A DNA stretch of 64,000 nucleotides, from assembly GCA_037176845.1 (NCBI GenBank), contig JAYKXP010000041.1, positions 62,001 through 126,000 on the forward strand, written 5' to 3'. This document shows, in pieces, positions 45,796 to 56,869 of this stretch (position 1 is the first letter of the stretch; each line of letters begins with the position of its first letter). Position numbers and translations under genes: made by a program. The stretch comes from Paramarasmius palmivorus (Eukaryota; Basidiomycota; Agaricomycetes; Agaricales; Marasmiaceae). The notes beneath the pieces are model-generated. The model ran no database searches, was not told the DNA's origin, and was given only the letters and a program-made list of their open reading frames with translations.

Positions 45796-48543
45796 TTCCA
45801 GAAAGGTCGGCTGGATACTTTGTATGTCGAAAACCTTACGACAAATGGGTTCAGTCGAAAGGTGACGAAGATGCGGTATGAAATGTTCGGTTACTGCTCC
45901 ACCGAACTAGCTGACGGCTTCGGACAGATCAACAACTGTGTCCCTCTAGCAGCGCTTGCCAAGCAAAATACCAAATTTTCGAAAGGGTTGCGATACACAG
46001 GTGTGGTTGGGGCCGCGTGCGGACGTAGTGAGATGTTTGTACGACTTGCGAACCTAACCAAGGGTGAACGGTACGTTTTTTCTCAATACTCCATCATTTG
46101 TACTAAACAGAGCGCACATGTCTTAGGTACTCCACTTCCGACTATGTCTTCCGCAAAGCCCTGTCCTCCTTCCTGGAGTTGCTCTACGTGCTGGCCATTT
46201 ATGATGTGGCTTGCCAGTGGTTTGTTAACCTCCTGACACGGCTGGAGAAATTGCCTCCACACATACGGTTGGTTAATCCGAAGATGAAGATTACGCCGGG
46301 AATAGGGAAACTGCATGAACCCGGCCACAAGCAGGTCAACCACGAGCAATATTCCCTCAATTATATTCCTGGGGCAGGAAAGGCGGATGGAGAGTCAATG
46401 GAAAGATTGTGGGGAGAGCACAATAATCTTGGGAATGCTACGAAGACCATGGGCCCAGGTTCCAGAGAGGATCAAATTGACGCAACAGCGGGTGGTTGGA
46501 ACTGGGAGAAATATGTGACATTGGGTAAGTAATTCAGTTCTTCAATAGTGTCTTGACTCAGACTGGCGTAGGAACGACTATGTTGAGACACTACCGTGGT
46601 GCTGTCGAAGACCGCGCAAAACATGTATTAGAACATGCAGGATTGACGGGAAATCTGGATCCAACTATTGTCAAACGTTGGGAGGAACAATGTGTCGCCT
46701 GGGAAAAGGCACCGCACCCCAAAGCCAATGTTTTCAACCCTTTTGCAATCTCTCAGGAGTGTGAGTGCTTTTGCCATGATAGCCTTCTGATGTCTGAGCG
46801 CTTTATAGTCATTGGCGTTGACAAGGCTCTAAAAGAGCTGGCATTGGAAGAGGAGGCTAGGTTGCAAGCTGGAGGTGTACAGTTCCATTCAGTAGATGCA
46901 GCGGGGTTCTTGGTCCTGGCGCTCGAGATAAAGGATACGCAGTGAGTAACACAATGGTCTCCCAAGACCCCTCAATGACTGGCTGTGTTTATAGGGCGAA
47001 GTTGACGCAGAAGGTTAAGGATCAGCAGCGAACGCCTACACCGAGACAGGCACGAAGATTGGCCGAGGAACGTACAGCTTTACGACGCAGTATCCGAGCG
47101 TACGACGACTTGCGCCCCATCTACATGCCTGGGTTAGCAATGTATCTCGAAAACATTCAGAAGACGGATGGCGTGGTGGAGGAGTACCCAGAAAACGTCG
47201 TCATATGGCTTCCATCCGACATCGCGCCTGACCGCTTATACCAAGTGTGTCTCAAGGATTTGCCGAAAATCGAATCCAGACTACAGCATGCCCGTTGCCA
47301 CGACGCCCTTCATGGTCTTAGACACACTCTTCGGGTCAAGACTCGGATGATGTTGTTCAAAAACGACAATGTGCGGGGCCAGCGACAGTCGCATCGTACC
47401 TGGGACACCATCAACCGAGTTGTTCTTCGGATTCAACAAAATGTCTCGAAATATCGCCACTCAAGGACAGCGTACCTGGGGCTAGTTGGACCTGGTCCTT
47501 GGGAAGACACCTTGCGCGTGTTGAGGAACGAAGATGTTCGCAGCTATCGTGATCCAGCCAGCGTTCGCCAGGGCCCGGGGCGTCGAGGAACGAATGAAGA
47601 AGATGAAGCCGAAGAACATGACATGGGCAAGGTTGTCAATGAAGAAGAGATGCCGATTCGAGCAGAGGACCTGCTTACCATCGACCGCACTGAGTGGAAT
47701 CATCGCACCGAACATGGCACCGGCGAGACTCGCAAGAGTTATTCATGGATCTGGCACTCTGGGGGCAAGATTGACCTCAACGATGGCGCAGACGAGAATG
47801 AGAACGAGATTCTTCGTTCCGAGTGGTGTAAGAGTCGTGCCAGAGCTAATCGGGCCACGGAGGAGGTACTGTGGTTAAGAGAGGAAATGAGAAGAGTGCT
47901 AGCTTATCTGGAGTGGATGGCCAAGGAGTGGGTATCACGAGCAGATGCCAACATGGGTCGTTCAGCAGAGGAAGAGGGGAGGCGAGTATTTGCGCTGGGC
48001 CAGGCAGCAGTACAGCGTGAATTGAAGGACCATTTTATGAGGCTTTGGTCTGCTGCCTTCTATGATGCTGAGGTCGAACAGGCTGCACAGGAAGTGGCCG
48101 AAGAGCAGGAACGAAAGGCAAAGGCGGAGGAGGCACTGGTCCGTGCAAGCCTGGCAGTGCAGGAAGACAGAAATCGTGCTGAGGGTGATGAGGAGATGGA
48201 GGATGGCGAGGACGGCGAGGATGTTGGTTATGGGGTGGTGACGCAAGACGAACAGGGCGTGAACGAAGAGGATTCCCGGGTCGAGTTCTCGGATGATGAT
48301 CTTTCTGAGACAGATCAAGATAGCATGTATCCTGTGCCGGTTCAAGATCTTTCGGACGATGAAGGATCAGCCTGGAACAACGATTCAGCTCATGCGGAGG
48401 ATTGGGATTGCTCGGACGAAGACTTTGGTAATATGGATACGGGTGATGCGGAGGATTGGGAGCACGACAACGAAGAGTTCGGTACTATGGATACGGGTGA
48501 GCAAGATGATGAGACTGTTTATGCAGATGATTGGGAAGGTTAG
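45796..48543 (+). pseudogene. Second KDZ transposase, 5'-truncated
   Basis: The KDZ reading begins abruptly at about 45800 with SAGYFVCRKPYDKWVQSKGD. An intron (about 45865-45928) follows, then the core: GLRYTGVVGAACGR ... LTKGER, YDVACQWFVNLLTRLEKL (second Asp) and KADGESMERLWGEHNNLGNA (Glu). A long C-terminus follows (46942-48543), ending in a repetitive acidic tail (DAEDWEHDNEEFGTMDTG repeats). The CxC2 cluster and the first catalytic Asp, which belong before the visible start, are absent. The rest is open across normal introns, so truncation is recent or the remaining part is still expressed. It belongs to another KDZ subfamily than 30973-34646, judged by the low similarity. Transposition activity is not expected. 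Confidence 0.8.
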
Positions 48544-48639
48544 GCCATGCAACTGAAGATGCCATTGTACAGAGAATGTCGTATGTAGCTGGGATACTGA
48601 GGAATGTTTTGGACATCACATCGTATCTTACGTGTTCTT

Positions 48640-48900
48640 GAAGACCTGCATGGAAGTTTGACGTAGTGGTACCGTGGCGTGGGCTGGCTTTCTGCTGACT
48701 AAGGTCGCTCAATGTCCGGCGTTCGAATCTCTTACGCTTTTTAATGGGATTGAGACACTGCTTGGGGATCAACTAGAGTATAGAAACTTGATATACAACT
48801 ACCTTGTAGTCTAGTGGTGTCCGCGCCTCCTTGTATATGACAAATTTCTTCTCAGTTCTGGGTTCAAGTCATTGTGGAGCCTTTTTGAGACACTATATGT
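48640..48900 (+). repeat. Two tRNA-like (SINE-type) segments
   Basis: Two stretches show pol III promoter-like boxes in tRNA spacing. The first has TGACGTAGTGG near 48660 and GTTCGAATC near 48722. The second has TAGTCTAGTGG near 48807 and GTTCAAGTC near 48863. Each is followed by TTTTT and GAGACACT. Neither folds into a full cloverleaf (the T-stems do not pair), so they are tRNA pseudogenes or SINE heads rather than working tRNAs. Confidence 0.4.
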
Positions 48901-49822
48901 CACCCATAGCCTGCCAATACCCACAATATTGGACTTGGAGATTGCCATCTGTGATATATCACTAGCTATTGGGTTATACCATGCTTGATATATGACTGGA
49001 GACCCCATGGCTGTGGATTGTGAGACGCCTGGGAGTCTGGGGGCATCGTTCGGCGGAGTTTGGGAAGATGAACCGCTGCAATAGTTGGCACGTGCTGTGA
49101 CAGAGGAGCACCACAGGCACATTGGTCACCCTAGTCTCAACAGTGAGCATAAACAATATACAAGGTCAAAGAAGGTGACAACCTGGCCAAAAAAGTGCTG
49201 GCAGTTACGCGACTCCAAGGTGAGCAACTTTTCTGGTGCGACATCGATATGCTCATAGACATCGTGTCCACAGTTGGCACAGATAAGCTGGTTTCAAAAT
49301 TTCAGCATGCAGTCATACGCAATCACCAGAGGAGAACGGATACCGATTGTGGGCGTCGAGAATCATACCCGGGAGAAAAGGAGTTGCAAAGACATGAGGC
49401 CCTCTGACATTCTCGGCGTCCTGAGGAATCCATCGAAGAGGTGTCTGGTTTGGCCGCAGGGAATGAGAAGTATAAATAGTCCCGATCCCGCTACGGGAAT
49501 GCTTCAAAGGGATGGGGATATCCCGGAAGGTGGTGAACGCGAATGTCAAGGATGAGAGACTAATCCCTGGGTTTGCTGACCACTGCAAAATCGCCGGCAA
49601 CGACCCTTGAAACCGGAGAAGCTACCAGTGGAGAAATTGGGATTGACGGTAAGAGCTTATTGATAAGAAACACATGTCTTTAGCAAGACCCTGTTAGGGA
49701 CATCCAGTAGCTGTGAACGACGCTTTGACAAATCTCGCGTGCCAAGTAGTGGTGAATCTTGGATCAGGATATACGATATCATGTGGGTGACAATTTCGGT
49801 ATCAATGTAAATAATTTCAAAC
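48901..49822. other. Spacer, no gene seen
   Basis: About 920 bp upstream of the convergent end of the next minus-strand gene. Short frames exist on both strands but lack splice structure or domains. It may hold decayed repeat DNA linked to the tRNA-like segments. Confidence 0.35.
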
Positions 49823-50471
49823 TCAAAAATCTAATGATATCTCTATCTCTTCAGGGTCATAGTTCCGCACAGCGTTGGCAAGTTCAGCCATGAACCAATC
49901 ATTGAAGAACATCTGGTCCAGAATTACTCCAGACACTTCCTTGTCAAATACAAGGGCCATGTGACGCTGGCCGGTTGCCAAGTCCAAAGGAAAGCTGATT
50001 CGCGCCTCTTGGTAGGCAATATCGGTAAAGGAGACATCAATCTGGGAATTAGGTACGTTTAGTCTGCGGACAATCTTTGCGACGTGCAAGGGTGCTCACC
50101 GTTAAAGGAAACAAAAGTGTTTGTTGATCGGGAAACGCGGCAATTTGAAAGAGGCTCCGACGAGCGTATTTTTCGGAGTCCATGGCTTGGAGACCAGTGG
50201 GACGCCAAGGGGTAGAGAAAGACCCTGATCCTTTGAGGAATTTATGGATTCGACGATTTAGAAGACGTAAGTCTTCATCGAACATGTCAATGTCGTCGGA
50301 GTATGCGTAGAAGACGAGAGTGGGTCTGATATCACAGATGGTGGGACTGGGACGACTGGAGGTGAGATTTAGTATGTTGCAGAGATTATTGGGTGAGTGA
50401 ATCACTCACGAGTAAGACGAGAGGTCTAAAGTTTGACGGGTAACTGCCGAAACAAAGTCAGGTATGATCAT
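49823..50471 (-). CDS. Small unrecognised gene
   Basis: Exons 50410-50471, 50100-50355 and 49823-50041 join in frame to 178 residues, MIIPDFVSAVTRQTLDLSSY... Landmarks are TLVFYAYSDDIDMFDEDLRL, FSTPWRPTGLQAMDSEKYAR, IDVSFTDIAYQEARISFPLD and a conserved-looking C-terminus FNDWFMAELANAVRNYDPEE. No signal peptide, membrane helix or Cys cluster; the composition suggests a soluble, folded alpha/beta protein. It is divergent from the gene at 50648 (177 bp between starts), so the two probably share a promoter. A ready exon fit supports it as real. Confidence 0.6.
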
Positions 50472-50647
50472 CCTTGCAGTGGATGATTGAGTGACTGTGA
50501 AAAGGCTGGGGTTGCTTTTCGGGGAATTTATATGAGAGGGGGGGAGCAAATACGGGTATACAAGTTGGGGGGTTCTGGGGTCATTTCTTGAAGATGAACT
50601 TCCACTTGCATTCCCACATTGATCCCCTTTCCCGATATCTGTATCTC

Positions 50648-51321
50648 ATGCCTCTTCAACTCCGCCCACGGACATCGTTGCCGACTCCTTTGAGCTCAGA
50701 TAGAGGAAGAGAACGAGTACCACATGCACGACCGGTACACGTTCGACGTGCTCCACGACCGGTACGTTGACGTTTCAAATATGTCGTGCTATTCCGGTGC
50801 TGAAGCCTAGACAGACCACCAGAAGAGGTATATTCTGTGGTGTGGATAGTGAACCTCGCATAGTCGAACTTGACGAAGCAGGTGGAAGGTTGGACGTGAC
50901 CACATTCATTCCGAACACCACGCCAAATAATGGCACGGCCGCTGTCTTTGAGCGTCGTATGAGAGGCTGGGGAGCCCCATACACATTATTCGGCGTAGCG
51001 CAGACTGCAGATAACCTGTGGGCGTTGAATGATTATTTAACGGACGAAATGTATGAGTTGGCCTTCAAGGAGAGGCCCTGGCTTGGTCCTGTGTTGGCGG
51101 TGTATGATCGCCGTGTAGACATAGCACTGGTGAGATTTGAGGAAAGGCTCGGAGAACTCGTTGTGTAGGTGGAGCCAAAGAGACATTGCCCCGGGGTCGA
51201 AATGCTAATTAGTTAACACAGGGATCTCTTCAACGAATACGAGGATCTTCCAAGGGATGATAGTGTGCAATATGAACAGTGTACCAATGAGGAGTCTACC
51301 GATGAGGAGTGGGAGGAATAG
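50648..51321 (+). CDS. Small acidic-tailed protein, paralogue of 36871-37569
   Basis: Exons 50648-50761, 50815-51164 and 51222-51321 give 187 residues. The N-terminus is Arg/Pro-rich (VPHARPVHVRRAPRP). Exon 2 has GVDSEPRIVELDE, GWGAPYTLFGVAQTADN, then FKERPWLGPVLAVYD. The tail is LPRDDSVQYEQ then EESTDEEWEE. Order of motifs, length and intron phases agree with the gene at 36871, so both stem from one ancestor. This copy lies outside the block bracketed by TTTGCAAA repeats, while the other lies inside. Function unknown. Confidence 0.68.
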
Positions 51322-52390
51322 CAGGTTGATATGTAGACAGTGAAATTTTAACATACAAGTGTTTATCCGTATCTCTGGAATTCAAGGATAGGGAACCTTC
51401 ATTGTAATGATTTTCGTACGGTTTGAGGTATTGGAGTTAAGAGCGGATGTGGCTGTGCAGGGCCATCTTGCCAGACCGCCTTTCCCGATAAGGAAAGGGT
51501 TTCACTCTGGTCCGAAACGACCTTAAACTACCTACAAAGAGTTCGCGAGTAAAGATACGTATAGTTCACGAACGCACGAACGCCAATAATGAGCATGTAC
51601 GTTAGTAGGAAACTAGCAGAAAACCACGCTTTGAGACGCCGAGGTATGTTACTTGTTGCATAATACGCGTCCAGTAAAATCGCTGACATGCGAACATATC
51701 CTAGTATCACATTTTACCTACTGTGGTGAATATATCTCTGGCACATCATTAACAGGTTGGCTCACTTCGAAACACGCACTGGTATGTGGCTCTTTGTCTC
51801 CTAATATGTCGATGAAACTAGCTGATAAGTTAGAATACTAGGATCGTATCACAAATCACACTGTGACATATCATTGATATTCACTCGCCTCGTAGCACGG
51901 TATGTTGCTCTCATGTTCGGACACGTCCTGCAAACACGTTGACGGGTTACCATGCGATTTTAGACTGTTCTTGAACGTTTTAACACCCTCCGGCGTGTCA
52001 CCAGGAGACTCGCGTTGTTCGAAACACGCACTGGTGGCTGACTACGCGCCTCGGGCACATCTGAATGGTTCGAGTCACGTAATTTGGCGCAATGCCCGAC
52101 TTCGATGAAAATTTCGGTCCTCTGGAATGCTACATATCGTGATAAAAGCGGGTTAAGCATCTCGAAATCATTTGGCGCGTTCCCGACCGTCTGGTCTCGC
52201 TCGCAAACACGTTTCGTGTCACATGTAAATGAGTGGCCACATCACATGTCGGGAACAGGCGCCCGTTGCTCGTTGCCGGCGGCGTCGGCGGCGCATGTCC
52301 CGCCATCACCTCGGCAACCAGCCTAGTTCATCTCTTCCTCATCCTGAAATCCTTCTTCCACACTTATTGAAGGTCTTTTGAGGTGTTTCA
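51322..52390. other. Repeat-bearing spacer
   Basis: No gene is supported. TTCGAAACACGCACTGGT occurs twice (near 51767 and 52018). A hairpin CCTTTCC...GGAAAGG lies near 51480. The right end should contain the promoter of the T5orf172 gene. Confidence 0.45.
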
Positions 52391-52901
52391 ATGTCAGATT
52401 ACACAGAAAAACTCATCAGGACTTTGGAGAAACCGATTTCAGAGGCAGATAAAGGAGGAAATATCTACTGCTTTAAGATTTTAGATGGGACAGGGATACA
52501 TCTCTATAAAGTGGGCAGAACGAGTAGAGGGGTTGAAATACGGCGGGATGAGTGGTCCGAGTGTGATGAACACCCTCAACTGTGGTATATGGATGTAGTC
52601 CAAGTGCCATATTGTCACAGAATTGGTAAGTACATGGACCTTGGCTCATTGGTAAAAAAACTGATGACATGGCGCAGAAAGAGCCGTACATCTGGCCTTA
52701 GAGTCATTGGGATATAGCAGGATCCCTAAAGACTGTTCCAAATGTGAGTTTGTTTCGTTTCCCGATTCAATTTGGTTGACGCGCCGCTCAGGTAAACGTC
52801 GCCACATTGAAATCTTTGAAATTCCGAACGCGAACGGGTGGCTGGACATCATCAAGCCGATAGTCGAGGATCTGAGCGTAGAGGTTATGAGTCGATTGTG
52901 A
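52391..52901 (+). CDS. T5orf172 (GIY-YIG superfamily) domain protein
   Basis: Exons 52391-52625 and 52678-52901, joined across a 52-bp intron, encode 152 residues. GGNIYCFKILDGTGIHLYKV then GRTSRGVEIRRDEW matches the start of the T5orf172/DUF1766 branch of GIY-YIG: two short strands, Y-K-[IV]-G-R-T, and a following Arg. Then come HRIERAVHLALESLGYSRIP, a CSKC pair and HIEIFEI, where a family Glu is usual. The protein consists of the domain alone. Such domains occur in bacterial, phage and many fungal proteins; nuclease activity is possible but unproven in fungi. Its place next to KDZ-related genes may be chance. Confidence 0.68.
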
Positions 52902-53941
52902 GGCGAAGACGAGTGTAGCGTTGTCGGGAGTGTTTGATTTCTTGTACCGGAAGAGTGATATGTTGTACTGGCCGTGATATCCACCGAGATATGTGCGCTT
53001 TGGGCCGCATTTGTGGTGTTTTTCTCAATTTCTCTTTTTTTTGGAGGGCTTCGCTTACGATGACGCATATCAAATAAATATATTCTCATACTACGCTACT
53101 CAAGTCGTCTAATCCAAGACTGTGAAATTGGTTAAAGCGCAGGTACGGTAGGTTATGTCCGAGATCGAGACCCCGAACACCGCGTGACAGGTAACGAATT
53201 CAGGGTGATCCTGGACCGTCCAGGATCGTCCATGACTTGCCCATGGAGATGTCGAGGATGGTCCGCAGGCGATCCGAGGGTCGGTCATGAGCGGTCCCTG
53301 AAATTGTTCACAAGAAATAGCTTCGGTCTCTTGGTTCGTCCTGACGTGTCGCGTGGCGGACCGTGACGTTCCAAGGGAAAGCCTGGATGACAATGGCTCA
53401 TCCATGGACGGATCTGGATAATCCTACCCCGGTCGGGGCTATCCAGGTTGGCCCTGCCCTGTCCCGGATTTATTACGACAAATTTTGTCCAACAAAACCC
53501 GGCATAGGGATCGTACTAGGCGGACTTGTGCGAATCATGAAAGGCGGGAAGGCTGGTGGGATGTGTTGATTCATCCTGGGTTGTCGGCTATTCTGTTTTT
53601 GTATGGTCTTGTGGTGTTCGTTGTGGGCGGTGTGCTTGTGTTGGGCGTTTTGGGATATCGAGAGGTGGTTTCGGCCTGGGGTGTGTGAGTCTGACAGTGA
53701 GGAGCGGCGTTGAGGTTTAGATTTGTTGGGCTTGGACCTGGAAGAGGGTTTTGGGGAACGCCTTGTATCGTATAAACACTATCATTGTATGTCACGATAC
53801 AGCCTACCATATTGTATCGTCGATTCTATACACAAGGTTTCGCATGCTTGATCTGGGCGCTTAAGACATAATGACGACGAGACTGTGAATACGACAGTAT
53901 AGACCCCTATTCGCCATTACAGAGCTTACAGTTGTACCACC
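52902..53941. other. Spacer with degenerate repeats
   Basis: A tRNA-like stretch is possible at about 53110-53180 (GATCGAGAC B-box-like). At 53568-53690 there is a degraded extra copy of the C-terminal end of the membrane-protein-like gene to the right. No intact gene seen. Confidence 0.35.
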
Positions 53942-54501
53942 ATGATCTCTATTGATATCCCAGAACCGCAAACCTCTCCTTTCGAAGCCTCCACGCTCAT
54001 CACTCCCAGCAACGGCGATCCAATTCTACCATGCCGCATTGCAAAGCTAGAACGAAAACTAGAAGGTGACTCGCTTACCACTCTTCTTCCCTATCAAGCC
54101 CTAAACAACGCCCAGGAATACCACACGTCCATTATTTAATCCACGCGGTCCAACGTCCATTCATATTCCTAGTTCTCAACCAGACGATCCTCTCAACCTG
54201 TTACATCATACTCACTCGCACCGAGACTTCCGCTTCCGTTCGGAGCGTGTTCCATGTTGCGTTGGCGGTTACAGCGTGTGCTGGATGCTATAATACGCTT
54301 GTCTTGTTTTCTGTTGGGAGCGTTAAGCGGACTTGCGACGTTGAAGGCCCGGGGCAGGGGCATGTTACCCTTCGATTCGGAGGCGTGTGCGTTCATCCTG
54401 GGATGCCGGTTATTCTGTGTCTATGTTCTGTTGCGTTGTTCTTGGTGGGAGTTGTGCTCGCGTTGGGTGTTTTTGGGTGTAGGGGGTTTTTGGGGATGTG
54501 A
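53942..54501 (+). pseudogene. Possible small membrane protein, frame-broken
   Basis: ATG 53942 opens a 65-codon frame, MISIDIPEPQTSPFEASTLI..., with a charged coiled-coil-like IAKLERKLEGDSLTTLLPY. It stops at 54139. In another frame, from about 54115 to 54501, three hydrophobic segments follow: FIFLVLNQTILSTCYIILT, VFHVALAVTACAGCYNTLVL and VILCLCSVALFLVGVVLALG. A one-base shift or an unrecognised intron must join the parts. The last segment has a diverged duplicate at 53568-53690 (ILFLYGLVVFVVGGVLVLGV). No family recognised. Confidence 0.4.
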
Positions 54502-56113
54502 GCTTTGGATTTGTTCAATGGACTTGAAGAGCGTTTTGGGAACTCTTATTGTTTGTATGGTATAAAGTTTAAACGGCCCACCTTGTTGTAAAGCGTCGAT
54601 TGTACACATCGTCTTCCTTGAAGTTGTAGAGATTGAGTTGGCATTGCGCGGCCTTGATTGTCAATTGGGCGCTAAGCGTTAAGCATCTTGACGTTGGACG
54701 ACCACCACCACAATGGCACCATCTCGCAAAACTCCCATCATCCATGCTTTATTCGTTCCCTTCGAGTTCTAATACACCCAAACTGATACGAAAGGGGCCG
54801 ATTTTGAACTCGTATCGCCGACGGTCGACTGTGGATGTAACCACGACCACCATTCAAAGCTCTAACATGGGACAAAACCACGGGATATATGAAAGGCTTG
54901 GGTCTCAAAAGCGTTAGATTTGTGTTGGAGGAGAGATTTGAACTCGAGATAAGGCGAACGTGGTGCGTTTGCGTTCTTTCTTTACCAAGTCGACACCCTG
55001 TTTTGACCGGTACCATTTGTAACATTTTCACGGAGCGTCATCTTGCACAACTTCAAACTTGTCAGTCCGAGAACGAAACAAGACGTCTTTCCAGCCCCGT
55101 CACGTCCTCCGTTCTCATCCAGCGAGATGCTCGCTCGACAGAAACTCGAACCCGATCTTGAAGAAGAAAAGCAAAAAAGACTCTTCAAGCCGAGGTGAGC
55201 TTTCACTAGCACCACCTTTCCACTCTGCTCACTGTTCTCGGGCAGTTGGCAAACTCTTCCAATTGCAACATTCCGACATCGCCAACAGGCTATTCTTATC
55301 ATTCTACCGCGTATACAACCTGACATGAAATCCCAGGGCGGCTTCTCAAGATCTCAAGAGAAAGAACTCGATAAACGTAAAACTAGCAGTCGAGGCTCAG
55401 GTCAAGTATCGACGAAAACGGATGTACAAACGCAGACCAACCTGGAGGAGCCGGTGAGTTGCCAGTGGTGGTGCCTTTTCGTCCTTTCCTTCGCAAGTCG
55501 ATACCTTGTTCTGACTGGTACCATTTAGATTTGGCATTGATACGCATTGTCAGGTCACGGCGCGTCATCTCAGGCCTCAGAAGAGACAAAACCCCCGACA
55601 TCTTTCCAGCTCCGTCATGTCCTCCGTCCTCTCCAAGCGAGATGTTCGCCAGAGAGAAACTTGAACCCGATCTTGAAGTCGGTACTACGACGAAGGAAAG
55701 ACAAAAGGCTCCTCGAAACCCTGAGGTAAGGCTTCACCACTAGCATCACTTTTTCACTCTGCTCACCTCAACGCTCGTATCAAACTCCTTCGACATTTCG
55801 ACTACAGGTTATTATCGTTCTATCGCGTATACAGCCTGACATGAAATCCCAGGGCGGCTTCTCAAGATCTCAAGTTACAGCACCGCCGAGGATCTCGACA
55901 AACGCAGGACCAGCAGCTAGAGGTTTGGAGGCTCAGGTCGTTGATTCTTGAACATCTTTTTCGCTAGTCGATACTGTTCCGACCAACGTGGTTAGAACCA
56001 TTCAGCCATCAGGAACTCTGTTTCTCACCGTTTCTCGAGTGCAATCTATCGAAGAGACTTATAGGAAAACACACTATCACCTCGGGTGCGTGGAAGTGAA
56101 GAGTCGATTTCAA
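54502..56113. repeat. Tandem duplication of about 510-516 bp plus flanks
   Basis: Unit starts near 54985 and 55495 (AAGTCGA.ACC.TGTT.TGAC). Further pairs are CTTTCCAGC.CCGTCA.GTCC at 55086 and 55602, and TGACATGAAATCCCAGGGCG at 55321 and 55837. A third unit begins near 55973 but is short. Both units contain a short ATG frame (MLARQKLEPDLEEE and MFAREKLEPDLEVG) and intron-like GT...AG pieces, so a small duplicated gene may once have existed here; it is not clearly intact. 54502-54980 shows nothing. Confidence 0.55.
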
Positions 56114-56209
56114 GGGCGTTTAGCGCAGTGGTAGCGCGTATGCTTTGCATTCCATGACAGATGGATGAGTTTATGTATAAGGTCCAGGGTTCAATCCCCT
56201 GAACGTCCA
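56114..56209 (+). tRNA. tRNA-Ala(UGC) with a 24-nt intron
   Basis: The acceptor stem GGGCGTT pairs with AACGTCC (one G-U) and is followed by discriminator A. The D arm is GCGC AGTGGTA GCGC. The anticodon stem TATGC/GTATA encloses TTTGCAT, giving anticodon TGC. The T arm CAGGG TTCAATC CCCTG is perfect. The intron (TTCCATGACAGATGGATG...) lies after base 37, the standard place for eukaryotic tRNA introns. CCA is not encoded. It looks functional. Confidence 0.9.
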
Positions 56210-56813
56210 GATTTTTGGTTGACCTAGTTGCTCGTTGGCGCTAATTTGTAATCGATTATCGAACCATTTGCTCTTTTTCCTTCGACGACGACCACCATGA
56301 TCTTGGCTTCGGAATCGATATCGTTGGCTTCACTCTGTCTAAGACTCGGAATGTTTGGTGTTCAAGGTTAGGAATTTCGGGGGTCAGATAGGAGAAGGAG
56401 ACGTGGTCACTGGTGCGTTCAATATCGATGTTCCATCTCAAAGGTTCGGTACCCTAACAGCACCACAGACCTCGAGAGACGACGAAGAATATGATCCGCG
56501 AAAGGATGTCGATACCCTGTTTCTCAGCACCCAAGCACCAAAGACGTCGGGGAAGCTCCACGAAAGGATGAAAATATCGTCCTGTGTTGGTTAGGAGCCG
56601 AAATGTTAGGTTAGGAATTGAGTGGGGGTCTCGCAATTGGTGAGCTTTACGTTGGTACTGGTTTTCGATAGAAGGGTTCTAACTATGTCTCGCAGGAATC
56701 CAACCTTCTCCACCGTCTCGTCTAGGATGTCACCTACACCCAAGCTACACCCTCGATTCTACAAAGAAGAACGCCCACTTGAACGTAGAAGTAGGGGAGC
56801 TTGAAAATGGGGT
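56210..56813. other. Spacer upstream of the secreted-protein gene
   Basis: Frames on both strands lack a domain. A plus-strand stretch near 56355-56590 (79 codons) reads as an ordinary soluble peptide but has no clear exons around it. The right end is the promoter of the next gene. Confidence 0.3.
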
Positions 56814-56820
56814 ATATAAC
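56814..56820 (+). promoter_or_regulatory. TATA box of secreted-protein gene 1
   Basis: TATATAA, 50 bp before the ATG at 56870. The context AAAATGGGGTATATAACACT is repeated with small changes before the two paralogues. Confidence 0.65.
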
Positions 56821-56869
56821 ACTCCCAACAACCTGCACTCCCCTCACACACAAAACAACGCAAAGCAAA

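Noticed and set aside
53110..53180. Third tRNA-like segment
   Set aside because: Only a B-box-like GATCGAGAC and a weak A-box; stems do not pair, so it was not listed as a feature.
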